Source of the DNA: an uncultured Methylococcaceae bacterium
GTDB lineage: Bacteria; Pseudomonadota; Gammaproteobacteria; Methylococcales; Methylomonadaceae
Length of the DNA: 33,638 bases
Direction: 5' to 3'
Assembly: GCA_903945605.1 (NCBI GenBank)
Contig: CAJAWH010000130.1
Span: 1-33,638 of the forward strand
The first letter of the stretch is position 1, and every line of letters begins with the position of its first letter. The notes under the pieces were generated by a model. It had not been told where the DNA came from and ran no database searches. It saw only the letters and a list, made by a program, of their open reading frames with translations. Of this stretch, positions 1-10,031 are shown piece by piece. Position numbers and translations under genes: made by a program.

Positions 1-3000
1 AACAGCCTGACCCTCACCATCAATGATACGGTTGCAAATGTTGTTGCTAACACTACCGCTTTGCAGGCTTTGGCAGCTGGGCTGGCTCAAGACACATATG
101 TTGCTGGCGACCAAAGCAGCACTGATAGTAGTGGCAACAGCACCAATAGTTACACCTACGGCAACAATAATCACCTAGCTATTACTATTAGCGACACAGT
201 GGTCAACATCCTGACTAACTCTACGGCACTTGCTGCTTTGGGGATGGGATATTCACTAGCTATTAATGACACGGCGGTCAATGTGTCGACTGCGCTTGAT
301 AGCTTACAGGCCATCATTGGCATGATCAGTGACATAAGCTTGACCGATACAAACACGTCCGTTTTGGCCTTGACTGCTAGCCAGTTCACCCATTATGCGG
401 CGGTGCTAGGCAAGATCAGCACAGCCTATAGCCTGAGCATTAGCGGCGAAACAGCGGCTAATGTGGCGGTTGACACTTCATTAAATAGCCATATCACCGC
501 CATTGGCGTGGTGGATAGCACTGCCAATGTGCAAGCTGCACTGGATAGCTTGCAGGGTAATGCTGCCAAAATCAGCGGTATTGCTTTGACCGACACTACC
601 CCCGTCTTGGCTCTTACTGCCAGCCAGTTTGCCCATGATGCGGCGGTGTTGGGTAAGATCAGCACAGCCTATAGCCTGAGCATCAGCGGCGAAACGGCAG
701 CCAATGTGGCGGCAGATTTCCAAAACAGCCATGTGACAGCAGTGGGCGTAGTGGACAGTGTGGCCAATATCCTTGCCAACGTTTCGGCATTGACTGCGTT
801 AGGGTATGAGTTGTCCTCATTGACGGTTAGCGACACATCAGGTAATGTGTCAGCCGCACTTGATAGCCTACAGGCTATTGCCAGTCAAATCAGCGGCATC
901 AGCCTGACCGATGCTGGTACACCCACGTTAGCTATTACTGCCAGCCAGTTTGCCTATGATACGGCGGTGTTGGGTAAGATCAGCACAGCCTATAGCCTGA
1001 GCATCAGCGGTGAAACGGCGGCCAATGTAGCGTCCGATGCCCTCAATAGCCATGTCACCGCCATTGCTGTGGTGGACAACGTGGCCAACGTCTTTGCCAA
1101 TGCCACGGCACTGGCAGCATTGGGGGCTGTGCTATCCTCGCTGACTGTCAATGATACGGTAGTCAATGTTTTGGTTGCACTTGATAGCCTCCAATCTATT
1201 GCAGGAATCATCAGTGCCATCAGTCTGACTGATGCAGGTATCCCCACCTTAGCCATCACCGCCAGCCAGTTTGCCCATGATGCTGTGGTGCTTGGCAAGA
1301 TCGGTACGGCTTATAGCCTGAACATCAGTGGTGCAACAGCGGTCAATGCGCTGGCTAATGTCAAAAATAACCATGTGGCTGCGGTCAGTGTAGTGGATAA
1401 AGTGGCCAATGTCCTTGCCAATGCCACGGCATTGGCTTCTATTGGGGCTAAGCTGTCCTCGCTGACCGTGAGTGATAGTGCTGCCAATGTGTTGGCTGCG
1501 CTTGCTGGCCTACAGGGTATGACCGGTATGATCACTGGCATCAGCCTGACTGACGCGGGTACGCCTACCTTGCTCATCACCGCCAGCCAGTTTGCCCATG
1601 ATGCCGCGGTGCTGGGTAAAATTGGCACGGCTTATAGCTTGGGCATCAGTGCTGAAACGGCTGGCAATGTGGCAGCGGATGCCCTTAATAGCCATGTCAC
1701 TGCCATTGGCGTGGTGGACAGCGTTGCCAACGTACAAGCCGCATTCGATAGCTTGCAGGGCAATGTTGCCAAAATCAGCGGCATCACGCTGACCGGTGCT
1801 GGCACACACACCTTGGCCCTGTCCGCCGCACAGTTGGGTAGTGATGCTGGGGCCTTGGGTTTGGTCAAGGGCGTTTACGCCCTGTCGGTCAGTGGAGTCA
1901 ACACCGCCAACTTATTGGCGGTGTTGGGCAACCCCCATGTACCCTCGGTGGCTTTGTCCGACACTGCCCGCAACATTGCCGCCGCACTGAACACCTTGCA
2001 AGCCAATGTCGCCAAAATCAGTGGCATCACCCTGACCGATGGTGGTACGCCCATGCTGGCTGTATCGATTGCACAATTTGGCAATGATGTCGGTGCATTG
2101 GGATTGGTCAAGGGCAATTACACCTTGTCGGTCAGTGGTGTCAGTGCCGCCAATTTATTGGCGGTGCTGGCCGCCCCGCATGTGGTGTCGGTGGCACTGT
2201 CCGACACCGCCAGCAACATTGCCGCCGCACTCAACACTGTGCAGGCCAATATTGCCAAAATCAGCGGCATCACCTTGACCGATGGCACTACGCCCACGCT
2301 GGCTTTGTCCGCCGCGCAGCTGACCAATGACACCAGTGCCTTGGCACTGATCGGCAGTGCCTACAACCTGGCTGTCAGTGGCGCGACGGTAAGCAATTTG
2401 GCTAGCGTATTGGCGGCCCCTTATCTGGTGTCGGTGGCTCTGTCAGACTCCGCCAGTAACATCACCTCCGCACTCAACACCTTGCAGGCTAATATTGGCA
2501 AAATTAGCAGCATCACCCTGACCGGTGCCGGAACACCTGCTTTAAGCATCACCGCTAGCCAGTTTGCCCATGATGCGGCGGTGCTGGGTAAGATCAGCAC
2601 ATCCTATAGCCTGAGCATCAGCAGCGAAACGGCGGCCAATGTGGCCACCGATGCCTTAAATAGTCATGTCACATCGATTGGTGTGGTGGACAATGTATTC
2701 AATGTGTTGGCTAATGCCTCGTCATTGTCCGCTTTGGGGGCTAAGCTATCCTCATTAGTGGTTAGCGACACAGCGGCTCATGTGTTAGGTTCGCTTGATG
2801 GCTTACAGGCTATTGTTGCCATAATCAGCAGTGTCAGGTTAACCGACACCGGCACTCCCACTTTAGCCGTCACCGCTAGCCAGTACGCCCATGATGGGGC
2901 GTTGCTGGGCAAGATCAGCACGGCTTATAGCCTAAGCATCAGCGGTGCAACCGTGGCCAATGTGGCGGCCGATGCCCTCAATAGCCATGTCGCCGCCATT

Positions 3001-4248
3001 GGCGTGGCGGACAGTGCCGCCAATGTGCAGGCTGCACTGGATAGCTTGCAGGGCAATGTTGCCAAGATCGGCGGCATCACGCTGACTGACACAGGCACGC
3101 CTACCGTAGCTATTACTGCCCACCAGTTTGCCAATGATACTGTGGTGCTGGGGAAAATCAGCACGCCTTTCAGCTTAAGTATCAGTGCTGCAACGGTAGC
3201 CAACATCCTGGCCAATTCTGGGGTGCTTATCTCTTTTGGGATTAAGCTGCCGTTATTGACGGTGACTGTCAGCGATACAGCAGCCAATGTACAAGGCTCG
3301 CTCGACCGCCTACAGGCTTTCCAAGGGTTGACGGGACAAATCAGCACCATCACGCTGACTGACAGTGGTACGCCATCATTAGCCATCACCGCAACGCAAT
3401 TTGCTGGTGATGCGGCTGTGCTGGGCAAAATTAACACGCCTTATAGCTTAAGCATCAGCGGCGAAACAGCGGCTAATGTGGCGGTGGATGCCAAAAATAG
3501 CCATGTGGCTGTTGTTGGGGTAGTTGATACTGCCGCCAACGTGGCTAAAGTTCTGGATTCGGCACTGGTGCCGAATGTTGCCAAACTTAGCGGGATAGCC
3601 TTTACTGATACCGGTATCGGCGTGCTGGCCATTACCGCCAGCCAATTTGTCCACGATGCGGCAGTGCTGGGTAAGATCACTACCGCTTATGGATTAAGTG
3701 TCGGCGGCGAAACAGCTGCCAACGTGGCAACCGATGTCAAAAACAGCCATGTCAGTAAAATTGCTGTGGTAGACAGTGCCACTAACGTCAGCACTAACCT
3801 CGCCAGCCTAGAAACTAATCTCAGCAAACTGTCTGGCATCACCCTGACCGACAAAACCACCCCTACGCTATCGCTGACCGCCGCACAAGTGACCAGCGAT
3901 TTGGGGGTGCTGAACGCGATCAGTTCGCCTTATTTGTTGTCGGTGAAAGACACTGTCGCCAACCTGAACAAGCTGGCCTTGGGTGGTGTGCATGACAGCC
4001 TGATTGAAATCATGCCCACTTCACTACTGGCCACGCTCACCGAAAGCCACCAGATTACTGACCTTAACTTGTCGCTGATCAGCTTGGCAGGTGATTCGAT
4101 CACCGAAAAGGCTTACCAAGGCACGGGCGTTGAAGTGGACATTGTGGGCAGTAACCATGCAGTGTTGCACCAGTTGTTTTTTACTGCCGACACCGAAAGC
4201 CAGCTGCATTTGTTGGGCATTGGCAGTGCCGTGGTGCACATGATGTAA
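1..4248 (+). CDS. Large repetitive secreted or surface protein, 5' end outside the window
   Basis: The frame is open from base 1, so the N-terminus lies upstream; 1415 residues are visible. It is built from at least 14 copies of a unit marked by a core like ITASQFAHDAAVLGKI and SISGETAANVA. Core-to-core spacing is almost always exactly 243 nt (81 residues) or 321 nt (107 residues). The long unit adds a 26-residue piece resembling LANATALAALGAKLSSLTVSD. Three consecutive cores near 1822, 2065 and 2308 form a divergent subfamily (SAAQL..D..ALGLV, SVALSDTA). I see no Cys, no Trp and only three Arg. No glycine-rich Ca-binding nonapeptides and no membrane anchor are visible. The last ~90 residues are non-repetitive and could carry an export signal. 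Similar beta-strand repeats occur in giant type I-secreted adhesins; that assignment is inference. Confidence 0.75.
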   Translation, partial: NSLTLTINDTVANVVANTTALQALAAGLAQDTYVAGDQSSTDSSGNSTNSYTYGNNNHLAITISDTVVNILTNSTALAALGMGYSLAINDTAVNVSTALDSLQAIIGMISDISLTDTNTSVLALTASQFTHYAAVLGKISTAYSLSISGETAANVAVDTSLNSHITAIGVVDSTANVQAALDSLQGNAAKISGIALTDTTPVLALTASQFAHDAAVLGKISTAYSLSISGETAANVAADFQNSHVTAVGVVDSVANILANVSALTALGYELSSLTVSDTSGNVSAALDSLQAIASQISGISLTDAGTPTLAITASQFAYDTAVLGKISTAYSLSISGETAANVASDALNSHVTAIAVVDNVANVFANATALAALGAVLSSLTVNDTVVNVLVALDSLQSIAGIISAISLTDAGIPTLAITASQFAHDAVVLGKIGTAYSLNISGATAVNALANVKNNHVAAVSVVDKVANVLANATALASIGAKLSSLTVSDSAANVLAALAGLQGMTGMITGISLTDAGTPTLLITASQFAHDAAVLGKIGTAYSLGISAETAGNVAADALNSHVTAIGVVDSVANVQAAFDSLQGNVAKISGITLTGAGTHTLALSAAQLGSDAGALGLVKGVYALSVSGVNTANLLAVLGNPHVPSVALSDTARNIAAALNTLQANVAKISGITLTDGGTPMLAVSIAQFGNDVGALGLVKGNYTLSVSGVSAANLLAVLAAPHVVSVALSDTASNIAAALNTVQANIAKISGITLTDGTTPTLALSAAQLTNDTSALALIGSAYNLAVSGATVSNLASVLAAPYLVSVALSDSASNITSALNTLQANIGKISSITLTGAGTPALSITASQFAHDAAVLGKISTSYSLSISSETAANVATDALNSHVTSIGVVDNVFNVLANASSLSALGAKLSSLVVSDTAAHVLGSLDGLQAIVAIISSVRLTDTGTPTLAVTASQYAHDGALLGKISTAYSLSISGATVANVAADALNSHVAAIGVADSAANVQAALDSLQGNVAKIGGITLTDTGTPTVAITAHQFANDTVVLGKISTPFSLSISAATVANILANSGVLISFGIKLPLLTVTVSDTAANVQGSLDRLQAFQGLTGQISTITLTDSGTPSLAITATQFAGDAAVLGKINTPYSLSISGETAANVAVDAKNSHVAVVGVVDTAANVAKVLDSALVPNVAKLSGIAFTDTGIGVLAITASQFVHDAAVLGKITTAYGLSVGGETAANVATDVKNSHVSKIAVVDSATNVSTNLASLETNLSKLSGITLTDKTTPTLSLTAAQVTSDLGVLNAISSPYLLSVKDTVANLNKLALGGVHDSLIEIMPTSLLATLTESHQITDLNLSLISLAGDSITEKAYQGTGVEVDIVGSNHAVLHQLFFTADTESQLHLLGIGSAVVHMM

Positions 4249-4258
4249 TCAAGGGGCT

Positions 4259-4286
4259 GGCTTTAAGCGGTAACCCGCTTAAAGCC
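4259..4286 (+). terminator. Hairpin after the repetitive protein gene
   Basis: A perfect 12-bp stem (GGCTTTAAGCGG / CCGCTTAAAGCC) with a TAAC loop begins 10 nt after the stop codon. No T-run follows, so it may be a transcript-end stabiliser or a Rho-assisted stop, not a classic intrinsic terminator. Confidence 0.55.
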
Positions 4287-4328
4287 AAGTACGAGCAAAC
4301 TGAATTGATTATTATTTGAGGGGCGACC

Positions 4329-4577
4329 ATGCAAACCGTCACCGTTTCTGAACAAGGCCAACTGGTCATACCGCTTGATATCCGCAGGCAACTAGGCATC
4401 ACGGCGGGCTGCCAACTTACGTTGGTTTTAGAAAATGCCGGCTTCAGGGTCGAAGTGAAACAATCCCGCCCACCGACAAGGCCCGAAGATGGCTATGGCC
4501 TATTGGTCTGCAAACACCCGGATGAAAGGCATTTGGCTGATTTTGATGCCGCACAGGCGATGCGGGATGCCGAATGA
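4329..4577 (+). CDS. vapB: VapB/AbrB-like antitoxin
   Basis: This 82-residue protein has an N-terminal swapped-hairpin (SpoVT/AbrB) DNA-binding domain at about residues 1-45 (TVSEQGQLVIPLDIRRQLGI), the pattern of VapB/MazE antitoxins. The C-terminal half is charged and would wrap the toxin. Its ATG has a good ribosome site (GAGGGG, 5-6 nt upstream). The last codons overlap the ATG of the PIN-toxin gene by 4 nt, so the two are translationally coupled. In such pairs the antitoxin normally neutralises the toxin and represses the operon. It is intact although its partner is frameshifted. Confidence 0.85.
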   Translation: MQTVTVSEQGQLVIPLDIRRQLGITAGCQLTLVLENAGFRVEVKQSRPPTRPEDGYGLLVCKHPDERHLADFDAAQAMRDAE

Positions 4578-4997
4578 TCGGTCTGGACACCAACATGCTT
4601 GCGCGGTTCTATGTTGATGACCCTAACGACCCTGAGGCGGCAAAACAACGTCCCATAGCACGCCGCATAGTGACCGGGTCTGAACAATTGTTTGTGCCGT
4701 TAACTGTCATTTTGGAATTGGAATGGGGGCTGCGGGCATTTTACCGCTTTGATGCCAGCGATTTTCGCCGTGTGGTGGGAACACCTTATTGGGCTGGCCC
4801 ATGTCAACGTCGAAGAATGGCCCCGGGTTGTCCAGGCCTTGGCCTTACAGGCTGAGGGGCTGGATTTTGCCGACGCGCTCCATCATGCAGCCTGCAACCA
4901 GTGTCGATGCTTTTATAGTTTTGATGACCGCCGTTTTGCCCGTAAAGCGGCAAGCTTAGCACTAGCACCGCCTGTCATTGTGCCTGCCGAGCAGTGA
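4574..4997 (+). pseudogene. vapC: VapC-like PIN-domain toxin, frameshifted
   Basis: The first frame starts MIGLDTNMLARFY, the PIN signature with its first catalytic Asp, and runs through LELEWGLR, which holds an acidic metal ligand. It then loses sense after DFRRVV. The continuation is in the next frame: EHLIGLAHVNVEEW, then LDFADALHHA and FDDRRF with the remaining acidic residues, ending in TGA at 4995-4997. Removing one G from the GGG at 4777-4779 restores one uninterrupted PIN protein of about 140 residues. VapC toxins are Mg-dependent RNases that usually cut tRNA or rRNA. As written, the product would lack half its active site. A base-call error in the G run is the main alternative. Confidence 0.85.
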
Positions 4998-5189
4998 TAT
5001 TGCTGGAATGGAGGCTCTATAGGAAACTTCATAATATCTTATTGTATTATAAGTCAATAGGTTAAGGTATACTTTCATAAGATATGTGATTTTTCGGGAT
5101 ACCTGCCCTTTTGTTCCCGGTAATACACGCTAAGTTTAACCAGTAAAAAAATCGCTTGGCTTGGCTACCTTAATAACCTAGCGGATGGC

Positions 5190-7433
5190 CTATATATCCA
5201 GCACGGCTTCAATCGCATCAACCCGTTGCAAACCGCGTGGCAATAACGCCCCACGTTGTGCCCTACTACCCGTGTAATTTTCCAAGTCGGTGCTTTTTAG
5301 GGTCAATTGCCGTTTGCCAGCAGTAATCCGTAGCTGACCGTTAGCGGGTATCACCGCAGCGGCAAGCAGCGCATCGCTGCCTTGGGCAAAATCAGTTGCT
5401 TGTATTTGTAGCAGTTTATTGCCTTTGCCTTTGGCTAAGGCGGGCAGATCGTCTAGCGGAAAAATCAGCAAGCGGCCTTGTAAACTGATGACGGCAAGCC
5501 GGTCGGCTTCGGGGCTGATGGCAATAGGTCTGATGGCTTGGCTACCTTCGGGTAAGGTCAGCAACTGTTTACCGGCTTTGTTTTTGCTCAGCAAGTCTTT
5601 TAATTGCACCTTAAAACCGTAACCGGCACTGCTGGCGACGACAATCCAATCTTCGCCGTTGCCTGCCAATAAATGGGTGAAAACCGCACCGGCGGGCGGA
5701 TTCAAGCGCCCCGTCAGCGGTTCCCCTTGGGTGCGGGCGGAGGGCAAATCATGGCTGCTGGTGCTATAAGCGCGTCCGGTTGAGTCGAGGATATAAACCG
5801 GTTGGGTCGAGCGGCACTTGACGGCATCCAGAAACGCGTCGCCGGAGCGGTAACTTAAGCTGCCGACATCAATATCATGGCCTTTGGCGGCACGAATCCA
5901 GCCTTTTTCCGACAAGATCACGGTGAGCGGTTCGTTGCTGATGAGGGCGGCGGTTTCCAGCACTTGCGCGGCATCACGGGCGATAATGGGTGAGCGGCGA
6001 TCATCGCCAAACTTTTCGGCATCGGCTTGCAGTTCTTGTTTCACCAATTGGCTCAGCAAGCTTTCCGAGCCTAGGGTTGTTTCCAACGTGGCGCGTTCTT
6101 GCGCCAGTTCGTCTTGTTCGCCACGGATTTTCATTTCTTCCAGTTGCGCGAGGTGGCGCAGCTTCAGTTCCAAAATGGCTTCGGCTTGGGCATCGCTAAT
6201 GCCGAAGCGGGCCATTAAGGCCGGTTTGGGTTTGTCTTCGTTGCGGATTATGGCAATGACTTCGTCAATGTTCAAATAGGCAATCAACAAACCTTCAAGG
6301 ATATGCAAACGGGTGATGACTTTATCCAGCCGGTATTGCAAGCGGCGGCGCACGGTTTCGGTGCGGAAGCTCAGCCATTCCACCAAAATTTCGCGCAAGC
6401 CTTTGACCTTGGGGCGGCCATCCAGACCAATCATGTTCATGTTGACGCGGTAGCTTTTTTCCAGATCGGTGGTGGCGAACAAGTGCGACATCACGGCATC
6501 GGCATCGGTGCGTTTTGATTTAGGGATAATCAGCAAGCGCGTGGGGTTTTCGTGGTCCGATTCGTCACGCAAATCCTCAATCATAGGCAATTTTTTCGCC
6601 AACATTTGCGCGGCGATTTGTTCCATCAGCTTATTGCCGGACACTTGGTGGGGCAGGGCGGTGATGACAATCACCCCGTCTTCCAATTCGTATTTGGCAC
6701 GCATTTTTATCGAGCCGCCACCGGTCAGGTAAATTTTTTGGATGTCTTCGGCAGCACTGACAATTTCTGCATCGGTGGGGTAGTCAGGGCCTTTAACGTG
6801 CTGGAACAGGGTTTCTAACGGGCTGTCAGGATTATCCAGTAATGCGATACAGGCATTGGCCACTTCCCTTAAGTTATGCGGCGGAATATCGGTGGCCATG
6901 CCCACGGCAATGCCCATCGTGCCGTTCAGCAAAATATTGGGCAAGCGGGCCGGTAACAGTTCCGGTTCTTGCAAAGTGCCATCAAAATTGTCAGTCCATT
7001 CGACTGTGCCTTGCCCCAATTCGCCCAGCAGGGTTTGGGCATAGGCGGTCAGGCGCGATTCGGTGTAACGCATGGCGGCAAAAGATTTAGGGTCGTCCGA
7101 AGACCCCCAGTTGCCTTGCCCGTCAATCAGCGGGTAGCGGTAAGAGAAGTGTTGCGCCATTAACACCATCGCTTCATAACAGGCCGAGTCACCGTGCGGG
7201 TGGTATTTGCCCAACACATCACCGACCGTGCGGGCGGATTTTTTGTGTTTGGCGGTTGCCGTCAAGCCCAATTCGGACATGGCATAGACAATGCGCCGTT
7301 GCACCGGTTTTAGGCCATCGGCAAGGTGCGGCAAGGCGCGGTCCAAGATGACGTACATGGAGTAATCCAAGTAGGCTTTTTCGGCAAAATCCTTTAACGG
7401 TTGTTGCTCAAAATTGTTCTGCACGGCTAGCAT
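5190..7433 (-). CDS. parC: DNA topoisomerase IV subunit A
   Basis: ParC cuts and rejoins DNA in topoisomerase IV, which unlinks daughter chromosomes. The protein is 747 residues, close to E. coli ParC. The winged-helix breakage domain carries the catalytic Tyr at about residue 123 ([10 protein letters not shown]). The quinolone-resistance region reads [16 protein letters not shown], with the wild-type Ser and Glu at the positions of E. coli S80 and E84. The C-terminal third is a degenerate beta-pinwheel, shorter than in GyrA and without a GyrA box, which favours ParC. I choose the ATG at 7433, which overlaps the thioesterase stop (TGATG); a TTG one codon upstream is also possible. It is the last gene of parE - thioesterase - parC. 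Confidence 0.97.
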   Translation of the reverse strand: MLAVQNNFEQQPLKDFAEKAYLDYSMYVILDRALPHLADGLKPVQRRIVYAMSELGLTATAKHKKSARTVGDVLGKYHPHGDSACYEAMVLMAQHFSYRYPLIDGQGNWGSSDDPKSFAAMRYTESRLTAYAQTLLGELGQGTVEWTDNFDGTLQEPELLPARLPNILLNGTMGIAVGMATDIPPHNLREVANACIALLDNPDSPLETLFQHVKGPDYPTDAEIVSAAEDIQKIYLTGGGSIKMRAKYELEDGVIVITALPHQVSGNKLMEQIAAQMLAKKLPMIEDLRDESDHENPTRLLIIPKSKRTDADAVMSHLFATTDLEKSYRVNMNMIGLDGRPKVKGLREILVEWLSFRTETVRRRLQYRLDKVITRLHILEGLLIAYLNIDEVIAIIRNEDKPKPALMARFGISDAQAEAILELKLRHLAQLEEMKIRGEQDELAQERATLETTLGSESLLSQLVKQELQADAEKFGDDRRSPIIARDAAQVLETAALISNEPLTVILSEKGWIRAAKGHDIDVGSLSYRSGDAFLDAVKCRSTQPVYILDSTGRAYSTSSHDLPSARTQGEPLTGRLNPPAGAVFTHLLAGNGEDWIVVASSAGYGFKVQLKDLLSKNKAGKQLLTLPEGSQAIRPIAISPEADRLAVISLQGRLLIFPLDDLPALAKGKGNKLLQIQATDFAQGSDALLAAAVIPANGQLRITAGKRQLTLKSTDLENYTGSRAQRGALLPRGLQRVDAIEAVLDI

Positions 7434-7930
7434 CAAAAATCATCCTGTTGGCTGTCCAGTTCCAAGGCACGGCTTTTTTCCAAGCTTTCCTGACGCATCT
7501 GTTTACGCAGTTTTGCCGCTTCAAAATAGATGCGTTCCAGTTCGGTTTCCAACTTTAGTTCCGGTGCCAGCACCGATTTGCCGTTTTCATCAACCGCGAC
7601 CATGGTAAAAAAACACGAGGTGGTAAAGCGTCTGACATGGGTGCGTAAATTTTCGGCGAACACTTTAATGCCAATTTCCATGGACGAACGCCCAACGTGG
7701 TTGACCCGCGCATAAAATGTGACCAATTCGCCGACATTGACGTTTTGTTTAAAAAACACTTGGTCAAGGGCGGCGGTGACCACATAATTTTTACAGTACT
7801 TTGCCGCGCAAGCATAAGCCACTTGGTCGAGCAGCTTAAGTAATGAGCCGCCGTGGACATTACCGGCAAAATTGGCCATGTCCGGGGTCATCAGCACGGT
7901 CATGGTCAGGGTTTTTTCTTGTTGGGTCAT
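7433..7930 (-). CDS. Acyl-CoA thioesterase, hotdog fold (YciA/ACOT type)
   Basis: This 165-residue protein hydrolyses acyl-CoA thioesters in the cytosol. The hotdog signature is clear: a beta strand, then [19 protein letters not shown] with the conserved N-HGG and D of the active site and central helix. It continues with strands through [21 protein letters not shown]. The C-terminal tail (about residues 120-165) is charged and probably helical. It lies 52 nt downstream of parE and overlaps parC by one base (TGATG), so it is co-transcribed and probably coupled with the topoisomerase genes. Nothing in the sequence fixes the chain length of its substrate, and its link to topoisomerase IV is unexplained. 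Confidence 0.9.
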   Translation of the reverse strand: MTQQEKTLTMTVLMTPDMANFAGNVHGGSLLKLLDQVAYACAAKYCKNYVVTAALDQVFFKQNVNVGELVTFYARVNHVGRSSMEIGIKVFAENLRTHVRRFTTSCFFTMVAVDENGKSVLAPELKLETELERIYFEAAKLRKQMRQESLEKSRALELDSQQDDF

Positions 7931-7982
7931 GTTGCTATCTATTTCAGTGAGTAAGGTGGGTTAAGCGGGCATTGCCGGACGG

Positions 7983-9875
7983 TCAAACAATATCCGCCAA
8001 ATTGCCTTTGGTTTCCAGCCACGTTTTCCGGTCTCCGGCGCGTTTTTTCGCCAACAGCAAATCCAGCTGGTTGTGTGTTTCGTCGGCTTCTTCCACAGTG
8101 AGTTGCACCAGTCGCCGAGTGTCAGGATTCATGGTGGTTTCGCGCAGTTGCGAGGGGTTCATTTCGCCCAGACCTTTAAAGCGCTGCACATTAATTTGCC
8201 CTTTGATCTTTTCCGCTTTAATGCGGTCCAACACGCCTTGGCGTTCCGGTTCATCCAGCGCGTAAAACACTTTTTTGCCGACATCAATCCGATACAGCGG
8301 CGGCATAGCAACAAACACATGCCCGGCACGGACTAGGGCATTAAAATGCTGGTAAAACAAGGCGCAAATCAGCGTGGCAATGTGGTTGCCGTCGGAATCG
8401 GCATCGGCAAGGATGCACACTTTGCCATAACGCAGATTTTGCAGGTTATCGCAACCCGGTTCTATGCCCAAGGCCACGGCAATATCATGCACCTCTTGCG
8501 AGGCCATCACTTGCCCCGATTCCACTTCCCAAGTGTTCAGGATTTTACCGCGTAACGGCATAATGGCCTGAAAATCACGCTCCCGTGCCTGTTTGGCGGA
8601 GCCGCCCGCCGAATCCCCTTCGACCAAAAACAATTCGGTGCGGTTGATGTCTTGTGCCGAACAATCCGCCAGTTTGCCGGGCAGGGCGGGCCCTTGGGTG
8701 ATTTTTTTACGGATGATTTTTTTGTTGGAGCGAAGCCGTTTTTGGGCGCTATCAATAATAATCTCGGCAATTTTTTCGCCTTCCGCCGGATGCTGGTTAA
8801 GCCACAGGCTAAAGGTATCTTTGGCGACCCCGGACACAAACGCCACACACTCGCGCGAGCTTAACCGCTCTTTGGTTTGACCGGAGAATTGCGGGTCTTG
8901 CAATTTGACTGACAACACAAAATGGCAGTTTTCCCAAACGTCTTCGGGTGCCACTTTGACACCACGCGGCAAGATATTGCGGATGTCGCAAAACTCGCGC
9001 ATAGCTTCGGTGAACCCTGCCCGCAGCCCGTTGACATGGGTGCCGCCTTGCGCGGTCGGTATCAGGTTGACATAGCTTTCGTTAAGCACTTCCGGTGGGT
9101 TGTCCACTGCCCAAACCACGCCCCACTCCACTGCCTCATGATTGGCGGAGCGGTTGCCCATAAACGGCTGTTCGGGGTAAAAATCAATATCGCCAATGCG
9201 GTCGAGCAGATAATCTTTAAGGCCGTTTTGATAACACCAGACAATGCTTTCTTCCGGCTGTTCTACCGTTAAACTGATGGACAGGCCAGGACACAACACC
9301 GCTTTGGCACGCAAATTATGCTTAAGCCGTGATACCGACACTTTATTGGAGTCAAAATATTTTTCATTCGGCCAAAATTTGACAGTGGTGCCGGTGTTGT
9401 TTTTGCCGACCGTACCTATTTCGACCAATTCCGATTGCTTTTCACCATCGGCAAAGCCCATTTGATAAATTTTGCCGTTACGCTTGACAGTCACTTGCAA
9501 TTGCGCGGACAAGGCATTGACCACCGATACCCCTACACCGTGCAAACCACCAGAGAATTGATAGTTTTTATTGGAGAACTTGCCACCAGCATGGAGTTGG
9601 GTAAGGATGACTTCTACCCCTGGGATGCCTTGTTCAGGATGCATGTCCACCGGCATCCCGCGCCCGTTATCGCTGACTTGCACCGAACCATCCTTAAAAA
9701 GCACCACCTCAATTTGGCTGGCGTGGCCCGCCATTGCCTCGTCCACACTGTTGTCAACCACCTCTTGCACCAGATGGTTGGGGCGGGTGGTGTCCGTGTA
9801 CATGCCGGGACGTTTGCGCACCGGCTCCAAACCGCTTAAAACCTCAATGGCAGCGGCGTTATATTCATTACTCAT
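7983..9875 (-). CDS. parE: DNA topoisomerase IV subunit B
   Basis: ParE is the ATPase subunit of topoisomerase IV. At 630 residues it matches the E. coli length. GHKL ATPase motifs appear in order: QEVVDNSVDEAMAG (catalytic Glu and Mg-binding Asn), SDNGRGMPVD and GGLHGVGVSVVNALS. The TOPRIM domain follows with LVEGDSAGGSAKQARER and ILADADSDGNHI (the acidic Mg ligands). There is no ~170-residue insertion as in gammaproteobacterial GyrB, which separates ParE from GyrB. It is the first gene of an operon with the thioesterase and parC. Transcription starts somewhere in the 156-bp gap shared with the divergent RHH gene; I do not see a confident promoter for it there. Confidence 0.97.
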   Translation of the reverse strand: MSNEYNAAAIEVLSGLEPVRKRPGMYTDTTRPNHLVQEVVDNSVDEAMAGHASQIEVVLFKDGSVQVSDNGRGMPVDMHPEQGIPGVEVILTQLHAGGKFSNKNYQFSGGLHGVGVSVVNALSAQLQVTVKRNGKIYQMGFADGEKQSELVEIGTVGKNNTGTTVKFWPNEKYFDSNKVSVSRLKHNLRAKAVLCPGLSISLTVEQPEESIVWCYQNGLKDYLLDRIGDIDFYPEQPFMGNRSANHEAVEWGVVWAVDNPPEVLNESYVNLIPTAQGGTHVNGLRAGFTEAMREFCDIRNILPRGVKVAPEDVWENCHFVLSVKLQDPQFSGQTKERLSSRECVAFVSGVAKDTFSLWLNQHPAEGEKIAEIIIDSAQKRLRSNKKIIRKKITQGPALPGKLADCSAQDINRTELFLVEGDSAGGSAKQARERDFQAIMPLRGKILNTWEVESGQVMASQEVHDIAVALGIEPGCDNLQNLRYGKVCILADADSDGNHIATLICALFYQHFNALVRAGHVFVAMPPLYRIDVGKKVFYALDEPERQGVLDRIKAEKIKGQINVQRFKGLGEMNPSQLRETTMNPDTRRLVQLTVEEADETHNQLDLLLAKKRAGDRKTWLETKGNLADIV

Positions 9876-9969
9876 GTCAACTATTATCCAGACCTAAAAA
9901 TTAGGCAAAGGCTATGCAATGCCCGTTTATGCTAGCATCGTACCATTTATTGCCATACCCTAAACTGTT

Positions 9970-9998
9970 TTGTCAAACATCACGGTATGTTTTATGAT
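9970..9998 (+). promoter_or_regulatory. Sigma-70-type promoter of the ParD-like gene
   Basis: TTGTCA at 9970-9975 and TATGAT at 9993-9998 are separated by 17 nt, each 5/6 to consensus. The predicted start near 10005 leaves a ~27-nt leader with AGGGG before the ATG at 10032. Confidence 0.6.
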
Positions 9999-10031
9999 AA
10001 CAATTAAACCATAGTGGCAAGGGGTTAAATC

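Noticed and set aside
171-4239. Many open frames on the minus strand and in other plus frames of the repetitive gene
   Set aside because: They repeat with the same period as the gene itself, have no ribosome sites and are shadows of its biased codon pattern.
5100-5189. Intrinsic terminator after parC on the minus strand
   Set aside because: A T7 run is present but I could not find a good stem in front of it.
9876-9985. parE promoter using TTGACA on the minus strand
   Set aside because: The -35 looks good but no acceptable -10 lies 16-18 nt downstream.
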